Assembly (NCBI GenBank): GCA_966212505.1
Contig: CBIHRS010000017.1
Location: 1 to 64,000 of the forward strand
Direction: 5' to 3'
Source: CAMLIZ01 sp966212505
GTDB taxonomy: Bacteria; Pseudomonadota; Gammaproteobacteria; Burkholderiales; Burkholderiaceae_C
Length of the DNA stretch: 64,000 bases
Position 1 is the first letter of the stretch, and the number at the start of each line of letters is the position of its first letter. A program made the position numbers and the translations under genes. The notes below the pieces were generated by a model. The model had not been told where the DNA came from. It did no database searches and was given only the letters and a program-made list of their open reading frames with translations. Shown piece by piece: positions 40,477-47,123 of this stretch.

Positions 40477-41267
40477 CAGGCGTGCAGCGAGCTCGTTTCG
40501 CGGGCTGCCGCATCACGCTCGGCCAGGCGCTGCGGCTGCCGCTCCCACCACTGCGCCACGCCGGCCGCGGTGTGCGAGTGGCGGTACTGCAGGTGCCGGT
40601 GCAGGCAGCGCTGCCAGGCCTGCCGGACCTTCGGATGGTCGGCATCGTGCGGCGACAGCTCGAGCCGCAGCAGCGGCGCAGCATCCTGCCCGAGGCGCCC
40701 CGGCCATTCGTTCCAGGCCAGCGTGAGGGCGCGCGACCAGGCCGAGCGGCAGTCGTGCAGCACCGTGTGGCTTGGCAGTTGATCGTCGCTGCGCAGCAGG
40801 CACAGCGCATCCTGCGTCAGCGTGTAGGTAAACGGCGTGAGCCGCAAAGCGGCCCAGGCGCCCGGGCCGATCACGGCATGCGGCGCGACGAAGCCGGCCA
40901 GGGGCCAGCCGCTGGCGGCAAACCAGCGCATGCCGGCATGCAGGCGCTGCAGCGCATCGTCGCAGCGCAGGCTGCGGAACTCGGCTTCGGCGCCGGTGTA
41001 GCTGCGGCGCAGCTGGTCGAAGGTGCCGCGCGATGGGCCGTCTTCCTCATGCATGTAGCCGTGCAGCGCGAGCTCGTCGCCGCGGTCGAGCCGGCGCGAG
41101 AGCTGCGCATCGAACAGCGCGCTGTGCGGCTCGCCGTGCAGCCGCGGCACCACCAGCAGCGTCACCGGTATCGGCGCCACCTCGGCCACCGCATCGAGCA
41201 CACGCTTGCACGAGGCCCAAGTCGACGGCGCGACACCGCGCAGCAGCACGACGATCCATGGGGTCAT
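40476..41267 (-). CDS. DUF2334 polysaccharide-deacetylase-like protein
   Basis: 263 residues from ATG 41267 (GGGAGA upstream). The fold is that of DUF2334, a relative of NodB-type deacetylases: strand IVVLLRGVAPSTW, LLVVPRLHGEP, then RLDRGDELALHGYMHEED (the metal-binding HxxxH-like site near 66-78) and LAGFVAPHAVIGPGAW. Catalysis would be metal-dependent hydrolysis of an acyl group from a glycan; many members are uncharacterised. It overlaps mscS and lies upstream of the sugar-nucleotide genes, consistent with a role in envelope polysaccharide. Confidence 0.75.
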   Translation of the reverse strand: MTPWIVVLLRGVAPSTWASCKRVLDAVAEVAPIPVTLLVVPRLHGEPHSALFDAQLSRRLDRGDELALHGYMHEEDGPSRGTFDQLRRSYTGAEAEFRSLRCDDALQRLHAGMRWFAASGWPLAGFVAPHAVIGPGAWAALRLTPFTYTLTQDALCLLRSDDQLPSHTVLHDCRSAWSRALTLAWNEWPGRLGQDAAPLLRLELSPHDADHPKVRQAWQRCLHRHLQYRHSHTAAGVAQWWERQPQRLAERDAAARETSSLHA

Positions 41268-41364
41268 CACATCTCTCCCTGAAGATCAGCCATTACGGCA
41301 AGCGCTATGCCATCGCCCGGCTCCGCGGCCGCTGGGCACGGCAACTGCCCAGCGAAAGCGCAGC

Positions 41365-41386
41365 CACGGGTGCTTTTTGTCCCGTG
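41365..41386. promoter_or_regulatory. Inverted repeat upstream of the DUF2383 gene
   Basis: CACGGG (41365-41370), a 10-nt loop rich in T, and CCCGTG (41381-41386) followed by TTTT. It lies 46 nt before the DUF2383 start in a divergent region, so it may be an operator or a leader hairpin/attenuator rather than a gene-end terminator. Confidence 0.3.
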
Positions 41387-41431
41387 TTTTCTTCAACCCT
41401 GGAACCTTCAGCCGAAGGTGAGGAGCGAACG

Positions 41432-41884
41432 ATGAGCAATGACGATGTCGTGGACGTGCTGAACGACCTGATCGAAACCTGCAAGGACGGCGAATACGGC
41501 TTCAACTCGTGTGCCGAACACGCCAAGGCCGCCGAGCTGAAGAACGTGTTCAGCGTGCGCGCGCAGGACTGCCGGCGCGCCGCCGAGGAACTGCAGGCGC
41601 AGGTGGTGGCGCTGGGCGGCAAGCCCGACACCACCGGCACCGCTGCCGGCGCGCTCCACCGCGGCTGGGTGGCCGTGCGCAGCGCGCTCACCGGCTACGA
41701 CGACCACGCGATGCTCGAGGAATGCGAGCGCGGCGAGGACGTGGCGGTGAAGAAGTACCGCGAAGCGATGGAAAAGCCGCTGCCGGAAGCCATCCGCAGC
41801 CTGGTCGAACGGCAGATGCTGGGCGCACAGCGCAACCATGACCAGATCAAGATGCTGCGCGACCGCTATCCGACCACGGCCTGA
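41432..41884 (+). CDS. PA2169/DUF2383 four-helix-bundle stress protein
   Basis: 150 residues from ATG 41432 (GAGGAGCG upstream). The ferritin-like bundle DUF2383 (PA2169 family) is indicated by VVDVLNDLIETCKDGEYGFNSCAEHAK, the GALHRGWVAVRSALTGYDDHAMLEECERGEDVAVKKYREAM stretch and the final LGAQRNHDQIKMLRDRY. Members are induced in stress; one relative, YciF-type, is ferritin-like, but a metal site is not evident. It leads a plus-strand run with a mini-lipoprotein and topoisomerase IB. Confidence 0.85.
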   Translation: MSNDDVVDVLNDLIETCKDGEYGFNSCAEHAKAAELKNVFSVRAQDCRRAAEELQAQVVALGGKPDTTGTAAGALHRGWVAVRSALTGYDDHAMLEECERGEDVAVKKYREAMEKPLPEAIRSLVERQMLGAQRNHDQIKMLRDRYPTTA

Positions 41885-41894
41885 CGGTTGCGCG

Positions 41895-42026
41895 ATGCGC
41901 CTTTGCGGTCTCTGCCTGTCGCTCGCGTGCGCGCTCGTCCTCGCGGCCTGCGACCGCAGCAACAACAAGGGCGTGCCGCCACCGAAGCCGAGCACGGTGA
42001 GCAGTGCCCCGGCGAGCGGGCGCTGA
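41895..42026 (+). CDS. Very small lipoprotein
   Basis: 43 residues from ATG 41895, 10 nt after the DUF2383 gene. Signal peptide MRLCGLCLSLACALVLAAC gives an acylated Cys at 19, then a short hydrophilic Asn/Lys/Pro/Ser tail (DRSNNKGVPPPKPS). Such entericidin-like mini-lipoproteins are common stress genes. No strong ribosome site is seen, but the intact lipobox and its place between two stress-type genes support it. Confidence 0.55.
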   Translation: MRLCGLCLSLACALVLAACDRSNNKGVPPPKPSTVSSAPASGR

Positions 42027-42030
42027 CGCG

Positions 42031-43110
42031 ATGAAGGCCGCAGCCGGCTCGGCGGCGCAGGCCCTGCTCGCCGCCGTCGAGGCCGGCGAGCAGGCAGCCA
42101 TCGAGGAGCTGATCTACGTCGACGACACGATGCCCGGCTGGCGGCGCGAGCGCCGCGGCGACGAGTTCGTCTACCTCGACACCGAAGGCCGCGTGATCCG
42201 CGACGAGGAATCATTGCGCCGCATCCGCAGCCTCGCGATCCCCCCGGCCTACGAGAACGTGTGGATCTGCCCGCTGCCGCAAGGGCACCTGCAGGCCACC
42301 GGCCGCGATGCGCGCGGCCGCAAGCAGTATCGCTACCACCCGCTGTGGCAGGCGCTGCGCGATGCCGACAAGTTCGACCGCATGCGCGCCTTCGCGCTGG
42401 CGCTGCCGCGCATCCGCCGCCGCGTGGAGCGCGACCTCAAGCTCTCCGGCCTGAGCAAGGCCAAGGTGCTGGCCACCATCGTGCGCCTGCTCGACACCAC
42501 CTACCTGCGCGTGGGCAACGAGGAATACACCCGCAGCAACGGATCCTACGGCCTCACCACGCTGCGCAACCGCCATGTCGCGGTGAAGGGCGGCACGGTG
42601 CGGCTGTCGTTCCGCGGCAAGAGCGGCGTGCGCCAGCAGGTGCAGATCGACGACCCGCGCATCGCCCGCATCGTGCGCAAGCTGCAGGACCTGCCGGGGC
42701 AGGAGCTGTTCCAGTACCTCGACGACGACGGCCACACGCACGCGATCGGCTCCGCCGAGGTCAACGACTACCTGCGCGAGGCTTCAGGCGGCGACTTCAC
42801 CGCCAAGGACTTCCGCACCTGGCATGCGAGCGCGTTGGCGCTGGAGCGTCTGGCCGACTGCGAGGTGGCCGAGAACGCCACGCAGGCGCAGCGCCTCATC
42901 AAGGAGGTGATCACCGGCGTGGCGGGCCAGCTGGGGCACACCGTGTCGGTGTGCCGCAAGGCCTACGTGCATCCGCTGGTGCTGAGCAGCTTCACCGAAG
43001 GCCGGCTGCACGCGGCGCGTGAAAAGGCCGCGCGTGCTCCGCGCGGCCTGAAGGAAAGCGAACGGCGCCTGCTGGCCTTGCTCAAGCCCCACAGGCGCCC
43101 CGCCCACTGA
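42031..43110 (+). CDS. DNA topoisomerase IB (poxvirus type)
   Basis: 359 residues from ATG 42031, 4 nt after the mini-lipoprotein. The N-terminal region has PGWRRERRGDEFVYLDTEG and LAIPPAYENVWICP; the catalytic part RVERDLKLSGLSKAKVLATIVRLLDTTYLRVGNEEYTRSNGSYGLTTLRNRHV, TAKDFRTWHASALAL and the active-site Tyr in VCRKAYVHPLVL. It relaxes supercoils through a 3'-phosphotyrosyl link. Bacterial genes of this kind are often in stress/DNA-ligase clusters, as here with DUF2383 and PRC-barrel genes. Confidence 0.92.
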   Translation: MKAAAGSAAQALLAAVEAGEQAAIEELIYVDDTMPGWRRERRGDEFVYLDTEGRVIRDEESLRRIRSLAIPPAYENVWICPLPQGHLQATGRDARGRKQYRYHPLWQALRDADKFDRMRAFALALPRIRRRVERDLKLSGLSKAKVLATIVRLLDTTYLRVGNEEYTRSNGSYGLTTLRNRHVAVKGGTVRLSFRGKSGVRQQVQIDDPRIARIVRKLQDLPGQELFQYLDDDGHTHAIGSAEVNDYLREASGGDFTAKDFRTWHASALALERLADCEVAENATQAQRLIKEVITGVAGQLGHTVSVCRKAYVHPLVLSSFTEGRLHAAREKAARAPRGLKESERRLLALLKPHRRPAH

Positions 43111-43125
43111 CGGAAGACGTTGCCG

Positions 43126-43380
43126 TCAGTGGTGGGTCTGCCCGAACTGCTCGGGCAGCTTGGCGGCCTCGGTGTCCTCGAACCGCTGCGGCGGCGTGAC
43201 CTGCTGGGCCGTGCGGCCGGTGCGCAGCGGCACGGCGCCGCCCTCGCCTTCCCAGGTCTGCAGAGGTTCGGGCTTGGCGGGCGAGAGCCGCCGTTCACGC
43301 TCGCGCCGGCGGTGCGTCGCGAGGCTGGCGCCGGCCAGCAGGCCGGCCAGTGCGGCAATCCAGATCAGGCTGCGGTTCAT
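43126..43380 (-). CDS. Small membrane-anchored hypothetical protein
   Basis: 84 residues from ATG 43380 with AGGACCTC-type upstream context; an ATG at 43401 is weaker. One N-terminal helix (MNRSLIWIAALAGLLAGASLAT) acts as anchor, followed by a basic stretch (HRRRERERR) and a Pro/Gln/Glu-rich soluble tail. No family recognised. It is the last of three minus-strand genes with the PRC-barrel proteins. Confidence 0.55.
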   Translation of the reverse strand: MNRSLIWIAALAGLLAGASLATHRRRERERRLSPAKPEPLQTWEGEGGAVPLRTGRTAQQVTPPQRFEDTEAAKLPEQFGQTHH

Positions 43381-43397
43381 CGAGGTCCTCCGGTTGC

Positions 43398-43826
43398 TCA
43401 CTCCCAGTACACGGCCGCGCCGTAGTACGCGTGCAGGTCACGATGCCATTGCTCGTCGGCCTGCTCGGGCCAGTGGTCCTTGTCAAACCCTGGTGCATCC
43501 TTGAAGCGCTCCTTCGGCACGTCGAGGACGAAGCAGTGGCGGTCGGTGTCGAGCACCAGCGCCTGCCAGGGAATGGCGAACAGCTTCTCGCCCACGCCCA
43601 GCACGCCGCCCGCCGACATCACCGCATAGGCGATGCGACCGCGCGGCACGTCGAGCATGATCTCGTCGATGTCGCCCAGCGTCTCGCCCGAGCGGTTGAT
43701 CACCTTGTCGCCGGTGAGCGTGGAGGCGGTCATCAGGCGCGGGCCCGGGCCGCTGTCGTTGGTGTAGGCGCCGGAGCCCTGGATGCGGGCGCCGGGGCTG
43801 CCGGTTCCGGTGTTGGGGGTCTGCAT
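43398..43826 (-). CDS. PRC-barrel domain protein (cytoplasmic copy)
   Basis: 142 residues. PRC-barrel core: LTGDKVINRSGETLGDIDEIMLDVPRGRIAYAVMSAGGVLGVGEKLFAIPW, then KERFKDAPGFDKDHWPEQADEQWHRDLHAYYG. Unlike the next gene it lacks a signal peptide; a Gly/Ser-rich leader of ~30 residues replaces it. PRC-barrels are small beta barrels found in photosynthetic reaction centres and RimM. The two are paralogues lying in tandem, 27 nt apart. Confidence 0.82.
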   Translation of the reverse strand: MQTPNTGTGSPGARIQGSGAYTNDSGPGPRLMTASTLTGDKVINRSGETLGDIDEIMLDVPRGRIAYAVMSAGGVLGVGEKLFAIPWQALVLDTDRHCFVLDVPKERFKDAPGFDKDHWPEQADEQWHRDLHAYYGAAVYWE

Positions 43827-43853
43827 ACGTTCAGCTCCTTTCTCCGGCCGCGT

Positions 43854-44357
43854 TCAGCGGCTGGGGGTCGAGTAGTAGCCGCGCGTGTCGGCGTTCCAGC
43901 GCTCGTCGGCCATGTTGGGCCAGTGCTTCGAATCGAAGCCGGGGGCCTTCTTCAGGCGCTCCTTGTCGATGTCGAGCACGAAGTAGTTGTTGTCGCCTTC
44001 CTTCTGCAGCGCGGTCCAGGGGATGGCATGCAGGCGGTCGCCCACGCCGAGGAAGCCGCCGGTCGACACGACCGTGTAGGCGATCTGGCCGTTGGTGTCG
44101 AGCACCACGTCCTTGATGTCGCCGATCTTCTGGCCCTGGCGGTTGCGCACGTCGGTGCCGATGATCTTGCTGGCGCGGTGCGTGCGCTCCCACGACTTCT
44201 CGGCCTGGCGGTCGGTCACCGGCACTTTGTCGCCAGTGGTGGTGGTGACGGTGCTGGGCGCGGTGGTGCCGGAGGTGGTGGCGTTCTGCGCCATCGTGGC
44301 GGCGGAGCCGGCGAGCAACAGCGCGGAGAGCGGAACGGCGATGAATCGATTTTTCAT
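43854..44357 (-). CDS. PRC-barrel domain protein (exported copy)
   Basis: 167 residues from ATG 44357. Signal peptide MKNRFIAVPLSALLLAGSAATMA, a Thr-rich linker (TTSGTTAPSTVTTTTGDKVPV), then the PRC-barrel RASKIIGTDVRNRQGQKIGDIKDVVLDTNGQIAYTVVSTGGFLGVGDRLHAIPW and the same C-terminal extension KERLKKAPGFDSKHWPNMADERWNADTRGYY as in the cytoplasmic copy. The high similarity including the tail shows duplication followed by change of address. Periplasmic role unknown, stress association likely. Confidence 0.85.
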   Translation of the reverse strand: MKNRFIAVPLSALLLAGSAATMAQNATTSGTTAPSTVTTTTGDKVPVTDRQAEKSWERTHRASKIIGTDVRNRQGQKIGDIKDVVLDTNGQIAYTVVSTGGFLGVGDRLHAIPWTALQKEGDNNYFVLDIDKERLKKAPGFDSKHWPNMADERWNADTRGYYSTPSR

Positions 44358-44531
44358 GGGGAACTCCTTTGCAACGAGGTCGCAACAAGGTCGGGTCGGC
44401 ACGAGGGCCGGGCAATGGGAGAACGGCAACGTGCGTGCCTATTTGCCCTGCTCGCCACGGGCACCCGGGTTGCCGTTGCAAGGTGTGCGCTCCGGTGCAC
44501 CTCTCGTCACCCTGAAACAAAGGAGATAGGC

Positions 44532-44894
44532 ATGACACAGCAACGCAACAACCCATCGCAACAGCAGCAGGACGACAGCCAGCGCCAGCAGCAGCAAGGC
44601 ACCAGCCAGGACAGCAACCGCGGCCAGGCCTCGCAGAGCGGCTCGCAGCAGCGCAGCGGCCAGGGCAGCACGCAGCAGAGCGATCGCGGCCAGGCCTCGA
44701 GCGGCAACCAGTCGTCGCAATCGGGCTCGCAGTCCGGCCAGCAATCGGGCCAGCAGTCGTCCGACCGCAGCCAGGCCTCCTCGGGTTCAGGCTCCGGCTC
44801 GGGTTCGATGCAGGGCGAACGCTCGCAGGGCAGCAACCTCGACAGCCAGACCCGCCGCGAAAGCTCGTCGGGCGGCCGTTCGGGCAACGAATGA
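44532..44894 (+). CDS. Ser/Gln/Gly-rich intrinsically disordered protein
   Basis: 120 residues from ATG 44532 with AGGAGATAGG upstream. Composition is dominated by Ser, Gln, Gly and Arg with repeating pieces such as SDRGQASSG, SNRGQASQSG and SDRSQASSG. No hydrophobic core, no signal peptide. The reading frame, ribosome site and a terminator 37 nt after the stop argue that it is real. It resembles desiccation- or stress-related hydrophilic proteins in bulk composition only; no family assigned. It lies between stress-type genes. Confidence 0.65.
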   Translation: MTQQRNNPSQQQQDDSQRQQQQGTSQDSNRGQASQSGSQQRSGQGSTQQSDRGQASSGNQSSQSGSQSGQQSGQQSSDRSQASSGSGSGSGSMQGERSQGSNLDSQTRRESSSGGRSGNE

Positions 44895-44930
44895 CCGAAG
44901 AACTGACGCTGCGCTGAAGGCGCGTGTGGA

Positions 44931-44957
44931 AGCCGGGTTTCGAACCCGGCTTTTTTT
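44931..44957 (+). terminator. Rho-independent terminator after the disordered-protein gene
   Basis: AGCCGGGTT (44931-44939), loop TCG, AACCCGGCT (44943-44951), then a run of T through 44957. A 9-bp perfect stem with a seven-T tail. Confidence 0.9.
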
Positions 44958-44961
44958 CGTG

Positions 44962-45822
44962 TCAGGGATGCGGCTGCGGGTCGCTCTGCGGCACGCGCTG
45001 CCAGCGCGTGGTGTCGAAGCCGTGGCGCTGCGCCAGCGCCTGCATCGCCTCGACGGTGGGCTCCGGCAATTGCGGCGTGCGCGACAGCAGCCACAGACCA
45101 TCGCGTTCGGGCGTGCCGACCAGCGCGAAGCCGTCTTCGTCGAGGTGCATCACCCAGTGGTCACGCCACACGCCCGGCCACCAGCGCAGCCAGGCCGGCG
45201 CATAGGTGACCTCGAGCTGGCCCGGCAGGCGCGCATCGGGCTGGCGCATGCGGCCCTTGGCTTCCGAAAGCCGGCCGTCGTCGTGGATGCAGCGGTGGTG
45301 CACCTCGATGCCGCGCTCGTCGAGCCGGAAATCGGTGTGGGTGTCACGCGCACAGTCCTTGTCTTCGCGGCCGGGCAGATGGGCGATCACGTACCACGCG
45401 CCGGCATAGGCCGGCAGATCCAGCTGCTCCACCGTGGGCAGCGGTGCCGCCTGCTTCACCGGCACCGGCAGCCCGAGGGAGCCGAGGAAGGTGGCCACCT
45501 TGCGGTCGAGCAGCGGCGCCAGCATCGGCAGCAGCACCGGGCCCCAGCGCTCCAGCAGCTCGAGCACGCCCGCCGTTGCACCGCGGCGTGGCGCATGCGC
45601 CGCTTCGGCGTGGCGCCCGTGATGGGCTGCCGCATGGCGCGGCTTCAGCAGCCACACCGCCGCCAGCGCCACGCCGCCGGCCAGCAGCTTGGAGCCGACC
45701 GCATGGATCGCACCCTCGCGCAGCGCATGCGCGCTGTGCTTGAGCCGGGTGTCGTGCAGGCGCACGCGCGCCTCGCTGTCGCGGATCTCCATCTCGAGCC
45801 GCCGGAGCTGCTTTTGCAGCAT
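44962..45822 (-). CDS. Lipocalin-family protein with a membrane-anchored N-terminal extension
   Basis: 286 residues. The C-terminal ~155 residues are a bacterial lipocalin (Blc-like): LPTVEQLDLPAYAGAWYVIAHLP (G-x-W motif), VHHRCIHDDGRLSEAKGRM, WLRWWPGVWRDHWVMHLDEDGFALVGTPERDGLWLLSRTPQLPE. Unlike ordinary Blc (about 175 residues, a lipoprotein) it has a ~125-residue lead: a charged coiled-coil-like start (LQKQLRRLEMEIRDSEARVRLHDTRLK), a short hydrophobic stretch (GGVALAAVWLL) and His-rich and Leu-rich segments (VLELLERWGPVLLPMLAPLLDRK). Lipid or hydrophobic ligand binding at a membrane is inferred. Confidence 0.82.
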   Translation of the reverse strand: MLQKQLRRLEMEIRDSEARVRLHDTRLKHSAHALREGAIHAVGSKLLAGGVALAAVWLLKPRHAAAHHGRHAEAAHAPRRGATAGVLELLERWGPVLLPMLAPLLDRKVATFLGSLGLPVPVKQAAPLPTVEQLDLPAYAGAWYVIAHLPGREDKDCARDTHTDFRLDERGIEVHHRCIHDDGRLSEAKGRMRQPDARLPGQLEVTYAPAWLRWWPGVWRDHWVMHLDEDGFALVGTPERDGLWLLSRTPQLPEPTVEAMQALAQRHGFDTTRWQRVPQSDPQPHP

Positions 45823-45849
45823 GCTGTGCCTCCTGGGGTGTGGTTGTGA

Positions 45850-46299
45850 TCAGGTCGCCGAGGCGCCCTTGTGGCCTTCGAGCTGGCGCAGGCTGGCTGG
45901 CAGGCCCACGCGCTCGACCAGGCCGTTCATCAGCTTGAGCAGCCAGGCGGCCACCCCGAGGTTGACGACGATGCCGATCCCGAGCGCCAGCGCCCAGTGC
46001 AGCCCGACGTTCACGAAGGTCACGACGAGGGCGCCCATCAGCCCGAGCCAGGCGCTGATGACCAGCACGGCGACGATCACCGCATAGATCACCAGCTGCA
46101 CCAGCGTCATGCCGGCCAGGCGCAGCTCCAGCGTCAGCAGCTTGGCGCGCTCGCTGACCGCGCCGCGCATGTCGTCCCAGGCGGCGCGCGCCGCCTCGGG
46201 CAGGCTCGCGCCGTCCAGGCCGTCGAGGCCCGCGACATCGGCCGGCGCGTCGGACGCCGGAGCTTGATTGCCGGGCTCCATCGCGGGCCTCACGCTCAT
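45850..46299 (-). CDS. YqjE-like phage-holin-superfamily membrane protein
   Basis: 149 residues with two adjoining membrane helices (LVQLVIYAVIVAVLVISAWLGLMGALVV and WALALGIGIVVNLGVAAWLL), preceded by a soluble helical part (AAWDDMRGAVSERAKLLTLELRLAG) typical of the YqjE/holin III family. Ends LPASLRQLEGHKG. It overlaps the YqjD-like gene by 4 nt and in E. coli the same pair, yqjD-yqjE, is RpoS-controlled and membrane-located. Role in the cell unknown. Confidence 0.8.
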   Translation of the reverse strand: MSVRPAMEPGNQAPASDAPADVAGLDGLDGASLPEAARAAWDDMRGAVSERAKLLTLELRLAGMTLVQLVIYAVIVAVLVISAWLGLMGALVVTFVNVGLHWALALGIGIVVNLGVAAWLLKLMNGLVERVGLPASLRQLEGHKGASAT

Positions 46300-46643
46300 T
46301 GCGAGCGCCCGCCGCCCATGCGGCCGATCAGCATGCCGGCGAGCACGCCGATGGTCACCGCGGTGAAGGGATGGTCACGCACGTAGTTGCGGGCGCTGGC
46401 GACCCATTGCTCTTCGAGCGCGCCGAGGGCGTCGGCCTTGGACTGGATCGTCTCAGCCGCTGCGCTCGCACCGCTGCGCACCTTGTCGATCGCCGGGCCG
46501 GCGGCCGCGGCCACGCGGTCGACCGCCGAATGCGCGGCCTGCGCCGCCCGGTCGACCACCTTCTGCGGCGTGCCGGCCGCGCCGTTCGTCGAGGTGCCGG
46601 TGGTCGTCGTGGAGGAGGTGCTGGGGTTGTCCATCTGAGCCAT
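46296..46643 (-). CDS. YqjD/ElaB-like (DUF883) membrane protein
   Basis: 115 residues from ATG 46643. A Ser/Thr-rich lead is followed by an amphipathic coiled region (VVDRAAQAAHSAVDRVAAAAGPAIDKVRSGASAAAETIQSKADALG) and the DUF883 C-terminal anchor WVASARNYVRDHPFTAVTIGVLAGMLIGRMGG. In E. coli such proteins bind ribosomes at the membrane in stationary phase. It overlaps the YqjE-like gene by 4 nt. Upstream is a 281-nt region shared with the small ORF at 46925. Confidence 0.83.
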   Translation of the reverse strand: MAQMDNPSTSSTTTTGTSTNGAAGTPQKVVDRAAQAAHSAVDRVAAAAGPAIDKVRSGASAAAETIQSKADALGALEEQWVASARNYVRDHPFTAVTIGVLAGMLIGRMGGGRSQ

Positions 46644-46924
46644 TTCGATCTCCTGAAGAAGGTGCAAGAACTGCGGCACAAGTTGCCGGGCTTCTGGGGC
46701 TGCCATGCCGAGCCGCCAAAGGCGCTGCAAGCTGCCTGTGGCACCCGGTTTTCAGCCCCGTTGCGCGCCTCGGCTCCTCTGGCAACCGGGGCGCGCCGCT
46801 GTCATCGGACCTCGGCAACCGGCGTGCCACGGAAGCCGGGAAATCACGTTCCGACCCGGCGCGCAACAGGTAGGCACGGGATTTGCGCTGGAGGGGTGTT
46901 CAGCTTGCCGACAGGAGCGCCTAC

Positions 46925-47107
46925 ATGGCCCAGATCAACGCCCCCGCCCACACGGTTGCGCGCGAAGCCGACGCGCGCCGCCATGAGGTGGATGTGGAAC
47001 GCCGCCGCGCCCATCCGGGCGAGCCGCGGCGCACGGTCGTCGCCGACCGTCCGGCCCCGGGACACGATCGGCGCGGAGCGCACTCCTACGCCTGCGAACG
47101 CCGTTGA
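46925..47107 (+). CDS. Small Arg/His-rich ORF
   Basis: 60 codons from ATG 46925 with GACAGGAG eight bases upstream, a credible ribosome site. The product is basic and hydrophilic (Arg, His, Asp), without hydrophobic segments or known motif, ending 16 nt before the kinase start. Such composition also arises from noncoding high-GC DNA, so the call depends mainly on the ribosome site. Confidence 0.35.
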   Translation: MAQINAPAHTVAREADARRHEVDVERRRAHPGEPRRTVVADRPAPGHDRRGAHSYACERR

Positions 47108-47123
47108 CCGGACCCGACTCCCC

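Noticed and set aside
46299..47123. A ~275-residue N-terminal extension of the hybrid kinase
   Set aside because: It runs antisense through the YqjD-like gene and its promoter region with Arg/Ala-rich noncoding composition; PAS sequence begins only after 47124.
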